DNA from: UMGS1840 sp964537245
GTDB taxonomy: Bacteria > Bacillota > Clostridia > UMGS1840
Assembly: GCA_964537245.1 (NCBI GenBank)
Contig: CAZHZL010000001.1
Coordinates: forward strand, 11,293-75,292
Length of the DNA: 64,000 nt
Direction: 5' to 3'
This document shows positions 25,874-34,179 of the stretch, piece after piece. How positions within the stretch are numbered: the first letter of the stretch is position 1; each line of letters opens with the position of its first letter. The translations under genes were made by a program, and so were the position numbers. The notes beneath the pieces were generated by a model that worked only from the letters and a program-made list of their open reading frames with translations, had not been told where the DNA came from and made no database searches.

Positions 25874-26677
25874 TTATTTTATAATTTTTTTATATGCATT
25901 GATATCATCTTTATCCGGTGACGGATAACTGGTAAATAGCATATTTAAAGCTTCGTATTTATGTTCACTCATCCGGTGATATGGCAAAAGCTCCACACTT
26001 TTGTACTTGATATCGCAAAGAAAATCGGCAATGTTTTTTATTTCTTCGGTATCTGCATTAAACTCAGGTATAATTGGTATTCTGATAATTATTTCTCCGC
26101 CATAGTCGGAAGAAAGCCGCTTTAAGTTTTCAAGTATAACTTTGTTCGAAAAACCTGTTCCCTCAATATGCAAATTTTCGCTGACCGCCTTTATATCATA
26201 AAGAAACAGGTCAGTATAAGGAATGATTTTTTCAAAAAACTCCCACGGAAGATTGCCGGCTGTATCGACTGCTGTATGTATACCAACTTCCTTGCATTTT
26301 TTTAAAATTTCTTCAAGAAAGTCAGTTTGTAACATACATTCACCTCCTGAGAATGTAACACCGCCACAAGAGGTGTTATAGAAGACTTTATCTTTTATGA
26401 TTTCTGACAATAATTCGTTGACAGTATACTCTTTTCCGCTTATTTCCTTTGCCCCATTATAACAGGTAAAGTTTATATCCTCTGCAGTTAAATTTTTGCA
26501 CCTTCCGCAACCGGTACATTTATTTTTATAAAAAAGTATTTCTTTTTCAGGTTTTTGACTTTCGGGATTATGGCACCATTTGCACTTTAAATTACAGCCC
26601 TTAAAGAACACCGTTGTTCTTATGCCCGGACCGTCTACAAGTGAATTTCTTTGAATGGAAAAAATTGTAGCGTTCAT
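25874..26677 (-). CDS. glycyl radical enzyme activase (radical SAM)
   Basis: A 267-residue radical SAM enzyme that abstracts hydrogen from the glycine of its partner enzyme. The SAM cluster motif is KGCNLKCKWCHNPES (C-x3-C-x2-C, about 29-36). A ferredoxin-like insert CTGCGRCKN follows near residue 54, as in activases of the dehydratase/lyase type; plain PFL activase lacks this insert. VTFSGGECMLQ is the GGE SAM-binding motif. Its partner gene lies 18 bases upstream on the same strand. GAGAGGAG precedes the ATG. Confidence 0.92.
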   Translation of the reverse strand: MNATIFSIQRNSLVDGPGIRTTVFFKGCNLKCKWCHNPESQKPEKEILFYKNKCTGCGRCKNLTAEDINFTCYNGAKEISGKEYTVNELLSEIIKDKVFYNTSCGGVTFSGGECMLQTDFLEEILKKCKEVGIHTAVDTAGNLPWEFFEKIIPYTDLFLYDIKAVSENLHIEGTGFSNKVILENLKRLSSDYGGEIIIRIPIIPEFNADTEEIKNIADFLCDIKYKSVELLPYHRMSEHKYEALNMLFTSYPSPDKDDINAYKKIIK

Positions 26678-26695
26678 ATAGCTCCTCTCCGATAA

Positions 26696-28819
26696 TCATT
26701 TGTACCTTCCTATAATCATATCCTGCCATTCTTTGTTCATGGTTACAAATCGGGCGTTCCATCCCGAAACACGGACAGAAAGGTTCTGATAGTCTTCCGG
26801 ATGCTCTTGTGCTTTCTTTAACAACTCTGCATCTGCAATATCAAGTTGCATGAAATGACCGCCAAGCAAGACAAAGCCTTTTATTAAAGAAATAATTGCA
26901 GTTATACCAATTTCGCTGTTTGCAAAAGAAGGCAATAACTTAATATCAAGTGCCGCCCCGGAAACTGTTCTTTTAAGATTTGATTTGCAATAGGAACGTA
27001 TAATAGCAGTTGAACCCTCTTTATCTGTTCCGGGGGTTGGGGAATAATTTCCGGACAAAATATCGTGTGCTTTTTTTCCGTTAGGTGTTGCCAGTCGGTG
27101 GTTTGACCACTCGAGTTGTCTGCCGAATGTGCTGATTCCTGCCGGAGTCATAAATCCTGAATTATGTGTTGTATCATCACAAATATCTGCAAAATCATTT
27201 ACAATGCGTGCACCGATTTCGTCAACTTCGTCGTTATCATTCCCAAAGTAAGAGTATCCATTTAAGGCAATACATCTTAAATCCTCATGTCCTTCCCAAT
27301 TATTTTTCAAGACTTCCATAAGTTCTTTAAAGCTTGATTTTTTATCATCGAATACAAGCTTTTTGATGGCATACAAGCTGTTTATGGTGTCGGGCAATCC
27401 TCCGATATGAGGTGAAATAACATTATAAACAGGTCCGCCCTCTAAATAAGACAAGCCTTTTTCAATACAGCCGCCTTCAAAAATTGAAACAACAGTACAT
27501 GGTGTTGTCGGTTTCCAATTCCAATCCTTGGTAGGAACACCGGAGTTTAAAAACTGGTTATGTGTATTAAGCTTTAATCTGTTTACATTATTTCTTAAAT
27601 CTTTGATATATTTGTCATACAAATCATCAAATGATTCAAATATAACGTCATTATATCCATTCAACGTATCTTGCTGTAATATCTTCAAAGAATCAAATGG
27701 CTGATAGATAAAATACGTTTTCCCGGGAATCTGAATTTCCCAACACCCGTCATTTGCAAATTTTCTGGCTTCGGTCAGAGAATATCCGTAATCTGTTAAT
27801 GATTCAATAATCAAATCTTCGTTATATACAGCGATGATTCCGCCTCCGAAGCGTATAACCTCGGCTATGCGTTTTAGAAGTTTCGATTCGGAGTTTTTAT
27901 TTATGCGTACTGTTGTAGGAAAATCACTGATACCAAATTCTTCCAATATATCCAGGACAAGATATGTAACATCGTTTGTTACATCATCACCGTTTTCGTC
28001 AATACCTGAAAGAATAATATTTTGATAATGCTGTGCATCACCGCTTCCGTAATCTCCACCGCTTACCCATTCGCACCCCTTTATGAAAAAGTGTGCAAGA
28101 ATTTCTCTTGCTTCATCTAAAGTTATTCTTTTCGTTTTAAGATCGTTTTCGAGATAATCGCCCAAAAGCCAGTCAATTCTTCCAATACCCGGCCAGTTTC
28201 CGCAAAGACGAACAAAGGCAAATGTAAACCAGATGCTTTGTACCGCTTCATAAAAGTTGGTTGCAGGCTCAAATGGGACAAGTGTTAAATTCTGATAATT
28301 CTCTTCATACCCGTCTTTGTTTTTTAGCTCTTCCAGATATCTTAAACGGTATATTTCCATGCAGTTGATGCAATGAGCACAGCTTTTAAGAAATGGCTCT
28401 TTTTCGGTTCCTGCATATTTTATTAACGATTCTTCAACCTTATCACGGATAAAGTTTACACCTTTTTTTACAACAGTTTCAAAATCAATAGTTAAATGGC
28501 TTATAGAACTCCAGATGTCGCTATTGTTATACTGTGCAGGAACTATGTGCGAGATTGCCTTTCCTAATGTAGCAGAACCACTGAGTTTTTCATTTTCACA
28601 AATTCTGACGGGTGCTTTAGTAACAATTTCATGGATTGCTGCGTTATATTTTTCAATTTCTGACATGCTTTCAAAATTTTCTATGTGATTTAATGAAACA
28701 CTTGGTGTTTTGCGGGTATCAATCCCATATTTGTGATTTAGCGATTCATATGCAAATTGTCTTGTTTTTTCACTTAATCGCACCGGTCTTTTTAGATTAG
28801 AAGATGTATAAAACTCCAT
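26696..28819 (-). CDS. glycyl radical enzyme (PFL-like), unknown substrate
   Basis: A 707-residue anaerobic radical enzyme. The radical loop RVSGWNARFV near residue 686 and the active-site cysteine in NDGCWEIQIPG (C359, E361) are both present. The G-C-x-E motif places it with dehydratases/lyases, not with pyruvate formate-lyase (CC pair), but tryptophan after the cysteine is unusual against the common GCVE. It is shorter than most 780-850-residue relatives. No microcompartment or aldehyde dehydrogenase genes are adjacent, so the substrate is open. ATG 28819 has GGAGG 9 bases upstream. A TTG at 28834 is rejected. Confidence 0.9.
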   Translation of the reverse strand: MEFYTSSNLKRPVRLSEKTRQFAYESLNHKYGIDTRKTPSVSLNHIENFESMSEIEKYNAAIHEIVTKAPVRICENEKLSGSATLGKAISHIVPAQYNNSDIWSSISHLTIDFETVVKKGVNFIRDKVEESLIKYAGTEKEPFLKSCAHCINCMEIYRLRYLEELKNKDGYEENYQNLTLVPFEPATNFYEAVQSIWFTFAFVRLCGNWPGIGRIDWLLGDYLENDLKTKRITLDEAREILAHFFIKGCEWVSGGDYGSGDAQHYQNIILSGIDENGDDVTNDVTYLVLDILEEFGISDFPTTVRINKNSESKLLKRIAEVIRFGGGIIAVYNEDLIIESLTDYGYSLTEARKFANDGCWEIQIPGKTYFIYQPFDSLKILQQDTLNGYNDVIFESFDDLYDKYIKDLRNNVNRLKLNTHNQFLNSGVPTKDWNWKPTTPCTVVSIFEGGCIEKGLSYLEGGPVYNVISPHIGGLPDTINSLYAIKKLVFDDKKSSFKELMEVLKNNWEGHEDLRCIALNGYSYFGNDNDEVDEIGARIVNDFADICDDTTHNSGFMTPAGISTFGRQLEWSNHRLATPNGKKAHDILSGNYSPTPGTDKEGSTAIIRSYCKSNLKRTVSGAALDIKLLPSFANSEIGITAIISLIKGFVLLGGHFMQLDIADAELLKKAQEHPEDYQNLSVRVSGWNARFVTMNKEWQDMIIGRYK

Positions 28820-28851
28820 ACCAATAACCTCCAAACGAAATATTTGTTTAA

Positions 28852-28880
28852 ATTATACTGTATAAATTCGATTTTGTCTA
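28852..28880 (-). promoter_or_regulatory. promoter of the glycyl radical enzyme operon
   Basis: On the minus strand TAGACA (28875-28880), 17 bp, TATAAT (28852-28857). The -35 box directly abuts the -35 box of the divergent AraC gene, so one bound regulator could affect both. Confidence 0.75.
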
Positions 28881-28909
28881 TTGACATAATTATTGAAAAT
28901 ATGTATAAT
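28881..28909 (+). promoter_or_regulatory. promoter of the divergent AraC gene
   Basis: A perfect TTGACA (28881-28886), 17 bp and a perfect TATAAT (28904-28909), with a TG one base upstream of the -10 box. It is a consensus-strength promoter 18 bases before the AraC start. Confidence 0.88.
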
Positions 28910-28926
28910 ACTATCGAGGTGTTTTT

Positions 28927-29712
28927 ATGAAAATCGAAAATATTGATATAAAATATTATAGCTATTCGGGATTTACCTCTTTAAAAAATGATGGTGTTAC
29001 TCATATAAAACAATTACATTATTTATCAATAGTACAATCAAAGATTGGTTCCTACGGAATAAAGCTCGACAAAGGAAATGAATACTTTACCGGTGAAGGT
29101 GGATTCTTTGTTGCACCATCGTATGTTACTCAAAAAATAACTCATTTCGCAAATAAAGAAAACAATAAATTTACGGCAAGATATGTCTTTTTAGATGTAG
29201 TCATTAATAATACATACCATATTGATGATATTTTTGATTTTCCTGTTATAATAGATAAAGAAATTTCTGCAATTTTTTATAAATATTTCGATGAATATGA
29301 AGCAACGGATAATGTTTGTGACCAAATGTGTTGTTTGTATAAAATAATTAAGCATTTATTACAGATATCTACCGAAAAAAAATCATATCGCAATACTGCT
29401 ATATATCCTGTAATTGAGTTTATAAAGACAAATTATATGAAAGGCATCAATGTACGCGAAATGGCCAATGTTATTAAAATGTCTGAATCTAATTTATATG
29501 CTGTTTTCAAAAAATCAACAGGAAGTTCTCCTGTAAAATACCTTAATGAATACAGATTATCCATTGCCTGCGAACTTTTACATCATACTGATAATACTAT
29601 AAGGTGTATTGCTGAAAAAGTAGGGATTCCTGATCAGTTTTATTTCAGCAAGTTGTTTAAAGCCAAATATTCTATGTCTCCTCAAAAATACAGAAAGCAG
29701 AAATTTTATTAA
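28927..29712 (+). CDS. AraC-family regulator, probable regulator of the glycyl radical enzyme
   Basis: A 261-residue protein with an N-terminal beta-rich sensor (GIKLDKGNEYFTGEGGFFVAP) and a C-terminal AraC domain from about residue 160: INVREMANVIKMSESNLYAV and NTIRCIAEKVGIPDQFYFSK, ending FKAKYSMSPQKYRKQ. GAGGTG precedes the ATG. It is divergent from the glycyl radical enzyme with touching -35 boxes, so regulation of that operon in response to its substrate is the likely role. The ligand is unknown. Confidence 0.88.
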   Translation: MKIENIDIKYYSYSGFTSLKNDGVTHIKQLHYLSIVQSKIGSYGIKLDKGNEYFTGEGGFFVAPSYVTQKITHFANKENNKFTARYVFLDVVINNTYHIDDIFDFPVIIDKEISAIFYKYFDEYEATDNVCDQMCCLYKIIKHLLQISTEKKSYRNTAIYPVIEFIKTNYMKGINVREMANVIKMSESNLYAVFKKSTGSSPVKYLNEYRLSIACELLHHTDNTIRCIAEKVGIPDQFYFSKLFKAKYSMSPQKYRKQKFY

Positions 29713-29825
29713 TTATATTATGTCCGGCACTGTAACAAGCAGGGAAAGTGTATATCATTTTCCGTATGTTCAGGATAATCCTAAGACCTTATAATCGTGA
29801 CGATGTGGGCATCGTCACCTGCGAT

Positions 29826-29861
29826 AAAAGGCAGAAACGAATCATTTCGTTCCTGCCTTTT
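29826..29861. terminator. bidirectional hairpin terminator
   Basis: AAAAGGCAG/CTGCCTTTT (29826-29834 and 29853-29861) extends through one mismatch into AACGAA/TTCGTT with a TCAT loop. It ends the AraC gene and the convergent yebC. A second perfect 9-bp hairpin of unknown role, GTGACGATG/CATCGTCAC, sits at 29797-29818. The rest of the 206-base gap shows nothing else. Confidence 0.75.
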
Positions 29862-29918
29862 AATATTACTGTCCTTATGAGTACATGACATAAGCCACAG
29901 CATTTTTTATTATAAATA

Positions 29919-30647
29919 TTATTCTTCTTCCCAGGAATGATATATATTTTGTACATCGTCGTTTTCTTCAAGTAAGTCGATAAGACGCTGCATATTTGTG
30001 ATATCCTTTTCGTCGGTAAGCTTTGTATAAGTATTCGGGATTTTTGAAACCTCAGCTTCTAAAATTGTATATCCTTTTTCTTCAACAGCTTCTCTTACGG
30101 TGCTGAAATCTTCGGGAGACGTTGTTATTTCGTAACATTCGTCCATAACCTCAAAATCTTCTGCGCCAAGCTCTAAAGCTTCCATTGTCATTTCATCATC
30201 GTCCATAGAATCTGTTTTTTCGATTACTATAACACCAAGCTCCTTAAACGACCAGCTAACGCAGCCTGTTGCTCCCATGTTTCCGCCGAATTTGTCAAAT
30301 GCATGACGAACATCAGCCGCAGTTCTGTTTTTATTGTCTGTTAAAGTTTCAACGATAACGGCAACGCCTGACGGTCCGTAGCCCTCGTAAACGATTTCCT
30401 CGTAATTTGATGTATCTTCTCCGCCGGCAGCCTTTTTGATACAACGCTGTACATTATCAGACGGCATATTGTTTGCTCTTGCTTTTGCAATTATATCCTT
30501 AAGTCTACCATTGATGGACGGGTCAGGTCCGCCTGATTTTACCGCAACGGCTATCTCTCTGCCGAGCTTTGTGTAAATCTTGGCTTTTTGTGCGTCTGAT
30601 TTTTCCTTTTTGTGTTTAATGTTTGACCATTTTGAATGTCCTGACAT
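29919..30647 (-). CDS. yebC: YebC/PmpR family protein
   Basis: A 242-residue protein of the YebC/TACO1 family: MSGHSKWSNIKHKKEKSDAQ, then KSGGPDPSINGRLKDIIAKA, YEGYGPSGVAVIVETLTDNK and GGNMGATGCVSWSF. Family members were long annotated as DNA-binding regulators. Recent work links them to easing ribosome stalling on proline-rich stretches. AAAAGGAG precedes the ATG. It follows nrdR on the same strand with 23 bases between them, and it uses the usual acidic C terminus. Confidence 0.95.
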   Translation of the reverse strand: MSGHSKWSNIKHKKEKSDAQKAKIYTKLGREIAVAVKSGGPDPSINGRLKDIIAKARANNMPSDNVQRCIKKAAGGEDTSNYEEIVYEGYGPSGVAVIVETLTDNKNRTAADVRHAFDKFGGNMGATGCVSWSFKELGVIVIEKTDSMDDDEMTMEALELGAEDFEVMDECYEITTSPEDFSTVREAVEEKGYTILEAEVSKIPNTYTKLTDEKDITNMQRLIDLLEENDDVQNIYHSWEEE

Positions 30648-30670
30648 TTTTTATTCTCCTTTTTAATTAA

Positions 30671-31132
30671 TTACTTTTTAAGAAGCTTCTGAACTTCCTC
30701 GACAAATGTATTTACATCCTTGAACTGTCTGTACACAGAAGCGAAACGAACATATGCAACCTCGTCGATATCCTTCAGCTTTTCCATAACAAGCTCACCG
30801 ATTACAGAGCTTTCAATTTCGTTATTGAGCCCGCCTGAAACCGTAGCTTCAATTTCTGCAACTGCTTTATCTATGATTTCAGAGCTTACAGGTCTTTTTT
30901 CGCAGGCGCGCACTATTCCCATAGCAACCTTCTGTCTGTCAAAGCGTGCTCGTTCGCCGTTTTTCTTTATTACCATAACAGGCACAGTCTCAATGCGCTC
31001 GAATGTTGAAAATCTTTTTTCGCATTTCATACATTCCCGTCGTCTTTTTATCGAATTTGATTCCTCAATAGGTCTGGAATCAACAACCTTACTTTCTTCG
31101 TAACCGCAAAACGGACACTTCAAGCTGTTCAC
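30671..31132 (-). CDS. nrdR: transcriptional repressor NrdR
   Basis: A 153-residue repressor of ribonucleotide reductase genes. An N-terminal zinc ribbon (CPFC near 6-9 and CMKC near 34-37) is followed by RFSTFERIE and an ATP-cone domain VIKKNGERARFDRQKV at 54-69 that senses ATP/dATP. Full length for the family. GAAAGGATGTG precedes the start. It lies after tRNA-Gln and its terminator and probably forms an operon with yebC. Confidence 0.96.
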   Translation of the reverse strand: MNSLKCPFCGYEESKVVDSRPIEESNSIKRRRECMKCEKRFSTFERIETVPVMVIKKNGERARFDRQKVAMGIVRACEKRPVSSEIIDKAVAEIEATVSGGLNNEIESSVIGELVMEKLKDIDEVAYVRFASVYRQFKDVNTFVEEVQKLLKK

Positions 31133-31153
31133 ATCCTTTCGGGGATATAGTTG

Positions 31154-31185
31154 AAAAAAGCCTTGTCATACGACAAGGCTTTTTT
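31154..31185 (-). terminator. terminator of tRNA-Gln
   Basis: A 14-bp stem including the A/T tracts (31154-31167 with 31172-31185) with an ATAC-type loop; on the minus strand it ends in six T. It lies between tRNA-Gln and nrdR. Confidence 0.85.
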
Positions 31186-31187
31186 CA

Positions 31188-31262
31188 TGGCAGGGGTAGA
31201 GAGATTCGAACTCCCGGATAACGGAGTCAGAGTCCGTTGCCTTACCGCTTGGCGATACCCCT
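31188..31262 (-). tRNA. tRNA-Gln (anticodon CTG)
   Basis: A 75-nt cloverleaf with acceptor AGGGGTA/TACCCCT, the D-arm ATCGCCAAGCGGTAAGGCA typical of tRNA-Gln, anticodon stem ACGGA/TCCGT around CTCTGAC (anticodon CTG), and an encoded CCA. It reads CAG codons only, so a second TTG species is expected elsewhere. Confidence 0.93.
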
Positions 31263-31306
31263 ATATTACCGCTGTTTTTGAAGCTTTTCATCAACAACGC
31301 TTGACT

Positions 31307-31335
31307 ATTATACAACAATTTTTTTTGTTTGTCAA
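31307..31335 (-). promoter_or_regulatory. promoter of tRNA-Gln
   Basis: On the minus strand a perfect TTGACA (31330-31335), 17 bp, and a perfect TATAAT (31307-31312), about 45 bases before the tRNA. Confidence 0.88.
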
Positions 31336-31361
31336 GACTTTTTTGTAAAATTTTGAAAAAA

Positions 31362-31955
31362 TTACATAAAATTCTTAAGAAAGCTTAGAAATATATTCAT
31401 TTTAAGTCTGCTTAAGATACTTATAAAAATCAGACATATAATAAAAACTCCGAAAAAAAGGGAAAGTGTTTTTCCCAAATCAGATACAGAAGCCTGCTTT
31501 TTAAAGAGACAGGCATAAATGCTGTTTGATATAGTATAACCGATACGCGATAAAAATATTACAAAAGGAAGAATCATAATAAGATTTAAAAAAAGATAAA
31601 CAGAAGAGGGAAGAATACCTTTTTGGGAAAACAGCTTAATAAGAAAAACGCAGAAATATCCCGTCAAAAAGCCGTATCTGAAAATAAAAAAAGATATTAT
31701 CCATTTACCGAATAAAAAAAATGTTCCCAAGAAAATTCCGAGAAGAATAATTTCGTCAGAGTAACCGTAGCTGTATACGGAGGTTCCTTCCTTTAAAGCT
31801 GAAATGCTGTCAGACGCTTTTGTAAAATCAAGCTCGGTAATAAGATTTACATATATTCCTCCGAAAATAAAGCCTGCCGTAAAAATAAGAGCAGAAATCA
31901 AATGTAAAGCTCTGTTTTCTCTTAAATAATGTTTTAGTTTGTAAAGTTTCAGCAT
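31362..31955 (-). CDS. SpoIIM-like stage II sporulation membrane protein
   Basis: A 197-residue integral membrane protein with five hydrophobic segments. The N-terminal LRENRALHLISALIFTAGFIFGGIY and the central GYFCVFLIKLF around a long loop resemble SpoIIM, part of the SpoIIDMP peptidoglycan machine needed for engulfment. ATG 31955 is chosen because AAGGTGG is 7 bases upstream; the open frame extends further to 32063 without a binding site. Sequence conservation is modest, so a related DUF95 membrane protein is the alternative. If correct, it suggests a spore-forming ancestry. Confidence 0.6.
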   Translation of the reverse strand: MLKLYKLKHYLRENRALHLISALIFTAGFIFGGIYVNLITELDFTKASDSISALKEGTSVYSYGYSDEIILLGIFLGTFFLFGKWIISFFIFRYGFLTGYFCVFLIKLFSQKGILPSSVYLFLNLIMILPFVIFLSRIGYTISNSIYACLFKKQASVSDLGKTLSLFFGVFIICLIFISILSRLKMNIFLSFLKNFM

Positions 31956-32056
31956 ACAGACCACCTTTTTTGTTGTTTCTTTTTCTACTTGTACAACAAA
32001 TTTTATGAGATATAAATTATAAAAATGACAATTTGACTTAAAAATAATAAAAAACC

Positions 32057-32085
32057 TTGACAAAGTATGATTTATTTGGTAGAAT
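32057..32085 (+). promoter_or_regulatory. promoter of the ldh-efp operon
   Basis: TTGACA (32057-32062), 17 bp, TAGAAT (32080-32085). An extended -10 element, TGTATAAT, at 32090-32097 offers a second possible start site. Confidence 0.7.
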
Positions 32086-32126
32086 ATAGTGTATAATGGA
32101 TATACAATAGAAAGAGGTAAATAAAC

Positions 32127-33071
32127 ATGATAAAAGAAAGAAAAATTACTGTTGTAGGTGCAGGATTTGTAGGTGCTTCCGTAACTTATACTTTAGCTAT
32201 GAGAAATCTTGCGCATGAAATCGTGCTTATTGATATCAACAAGGAAAAGGCTGAAGGCGAAGCTGTTGATATTTCGCATTGTGCACCGGTATTCGGAAGC
32301 GTTAACTTAAAAAGCGGAGAATACAGCGATGTTAAAGACAGCGATATTATCATTCTTACAGCAGGCGTAGGCAGAAAACCGGGCGAAACAAGAATGGATC
32401 TTGCAAATAAAAATATTTCTATAATGAAGAGCATTGTAGACGAAATTATGAAATACTACAACGGCGGTATCTTTATTATAGTTTCAAACCCTGTTGATGT
32501 TGTTACAGCTATGGTTACAAAATGGACAGGCTTAGATCCAAGCAAGGTAATCGGAAGCGGTACATCGCTTGACAGTATAAGATTACAGCAGACATTATAT
32601 CCTATGTATGATGTTGATGTTAAAGCTATTGACGCATATATGATTGGTGAACACGGTGAAACACAGTTCCCGTTCTGGTCAAAAGCAAATATCGGAAATG
32701 TTCCGATCACTGAGTATCCTAAAAAAGACGGTACATTCATCACTGAAGAGGAAATGGCTGAAATTGGTCAGGCTGTTAAGGCTTCAGGTTCATATATTAT
32801 CAAAAACAAAGGTGCAACATATTTTGGTGTAGCAAGTGCTACTTCAGAAATTGCAAACGCAATTTTAAATTCAACAAGACAGATTCTTCCTGTAAGTATG
32901 CTTAAAGACGATGTATACGGATATAAAAATGTTGCATTAAGTATGCCGAGAATCGTAAGCGGAGAAGGTATTGTGGGAGAAATTCCGGTACAGCTTTCAG
33001 AAAAAGAAGTTGAGCTTATGAAAAAATCAGCAGAAAATGTTTACACTATTACAAAGGAATTCTTTAATTAA
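32127..33071 (+). CDS. L-lactate/malate dehydrogenase family enzyme
   Basis: A 314-residue NAD-dependent 2-hydroxyacid dehydrogenase. The Rossmann loop is GAGFVGAS (11-18). Catalytic residues D149 and R152 (GTSLDSIR) and H176 (GEHGETQFPFWS) are intact. The histidine loop and length are lactate-dehydrogenase-like. At the specificity position, however, the mobile loop reads GRKPGETR, with R83 where lactate enzymes normally carry Q (QKPGETR). Arginine there is the malate dehydrogenase residue. The enzyme may therefore prefer oxaloacetate or be mixed. AGAGGTAA precedes the ATG. Confidence 0.9.
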   Translation: MIKERKITVVGAGFVGASVTYTLAMRNLAHEIVLIDINKEKAEGEAVDISHCAPVFGSVNLKSGEYSDVKDSDIIILTAGVGRKPGETRMDLANKNISIMKSIVDEIMKYYNGGIFIIVSNPVDVVTAMVTKWTGLDPSKVIGSGTSLDSIRLQQTLYPMYDVDVKAIDAYMIGEHGETQFPFWSKANIGNVPITEYPKKDGTFITEEEMAEIGQAVKASGSYIIKNKGATYFGVASATSEIANAILNSTRQILPVSMLKDDVYGYKNVALSMPRIVSGEGIVGEIPVQLSEKEVELMKKSAENVYTITKEFFN

Positions 33072-33562
33072 TGGAGAGACTTCTCGTTTTTTCAGACACT
33101 CACGGAAATATTTCCAAAGCAAAAAAAATCGTTGAGCAGCTTCCGGGAGTAACAGGAATAATTCATCTTGGCGATATTTTAAGAGATGTTTATGCTTTGG
33201 AAAAAGAATTTTGCGATATTCCGATATATTATGTTGCGGGTAATAATGATTATTTTTCCGATGTTCCGACAGAAAAGCTTCTTCAGATATGCGGATTTAA
33301 GATTTTTATAACTCACGGGCATAAATATATAAGCGCTTTTTCGGGTTGTGACCGCCTTATATATAAAGGAATGGAAATGAATGCTGATATAGTGCTTTAC
33401 GGACATACGCATATGAGTGTGTATAAAAAAGAAGAAGGGATGATAATTGCAAATCCCGGAAGTCTTACCTATCCTCGTGCAAGCGAGGCAAGCTACGGCG
33501 TAATTGAAATTGAAGACGGAAATATTGCTTATGTCAATATAGCTGTTGAAGGTTTTATATAA
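33071..33562 (+). CDS. YfcE/MJ0936-family metallophosphoesterase
   Basis: A 163-residue calcineurin-like phosphoesterase with all metal motifs: SDTHGN (8-13), GDILRD, AGNND, THGHKY and GHTHM. Such enzymes hydrolyse phosphodiesters in vitro; the natural substrate is unclear. Its ATG overlaps the dehydrogenase stop (TAATG), so the two are translationally coupled. A second member of the family is at 35567. Confidence 0.9.
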   Translation: MERLLVFSDTHGNISKAKKIVEQLPGVTGIIHLGDILRDVYALEKEFCDIPIYYVAGNNDYFSDVPTEKLLQICGFKIFITHGHKYISAFSGCDRLIYKGMEMNADIVLYGHTHMSVYKKEEGMIIANPGSLTYPRASEASYGVIEIEDGNIAYVNIAVEGFI

Positions 33563-33598
33563 AATTGAAAATAATTAGAAAAATCGGAGGAAAAAAAG

Positions 33599-34156
33599 AT
33601 GGTTACAGCAGGTGATTTCAGAAACGGTATAACATTTGAGGAAGAAGGAAACGTATATCAGATCGTTGAATTTCAGCATGTTAAACCGGGTAAAGGTGCA
33701 GCTTTTGTAAGAACAAAAATTAAAAATATCAAAACAGGCGGTGTTGTTGAAAAAACATACAGACCTACTGATAAGTTCCCTAAGGCTATGATTGAAAGAA
33801 AGGATATGCAGTATTCATATTCAGACGGTGATCTCTATTACTTTATGGATCAGGAAACTTTTGATATGCTTCCAATCAATGCAAGCCAGATTGGTGACGC
33901 TTTGAAATTTGTTAAAGAAAATGATTGCTGCAAAATCTTGTCACACAAGGGTCAGGTATTCGGAATTGAGCCTCCAACATTTGTTGAGCTTGAAGTTACA
34001 GAAACTGAGCCGGGTCTGGCAGGTAACACAGCAACAGGTGCTACAAAACCGGCTACACTCGAAACAGGTGCTACAATCCAGGTTCCGCTTTTTGTTAATA
34101 TCGGTGATGTTTTAAGAATCGATACAAGAACAGGAACATATATGGAAAGAGCATAA
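33599..34156 (+). CDS. efp: elongation factor P
   Basis: A 185-residue translation factor that relieves ribosomes stalled at polyproline. It has the KOW-like first domain MVTAGDFRNGITFEEEGNVY, the loop HVKPGKGAAFVRTK with the modifiable lysine K32, and the C-terminal LFVNIGDVLRIDTRTGTY. Full length. ATCGGAGGAAAAAAAG precedes the ATG. It is followed by the CD1247-type gene, an arrangement often seen in Clostridia. Confidence 0.97.
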   Translation: MVTAGDFRNGITFEEEGNVYQIVEFQHVKPGKGAAFVRTKIKNIKTGGVVEKTYRPTDKFPKAMIERKDMQYSYSDGDLYYFMDQETFDMLPINASQIGDALKFVKENDCCKILSHKGQVFGIEPPTFVELEVTETEPGLAGNTATGATKPATLETGATIQVPLFVNIGDVLRIDTRTGTYMERA

Positions 34157-34179
34157 AAATTTTGAAAGGATAATTTAAA

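Noticed and set aside
29789..29971. 60-residue minus-strand frame
   Set aside because: It overlaps the end of yebC and a hairpin terminator and lacks a start signal.
30720..31103. 127-residue plus-strand frame
   Set aside because: Antisense shadow of nrdR with low-complexity Ser/Thr composition.
31151..31348. 65-residue plus-strand frame with GVERFELPDNGVRVR
   Set aside because: It is the antisense translation of tRNA-Gln.
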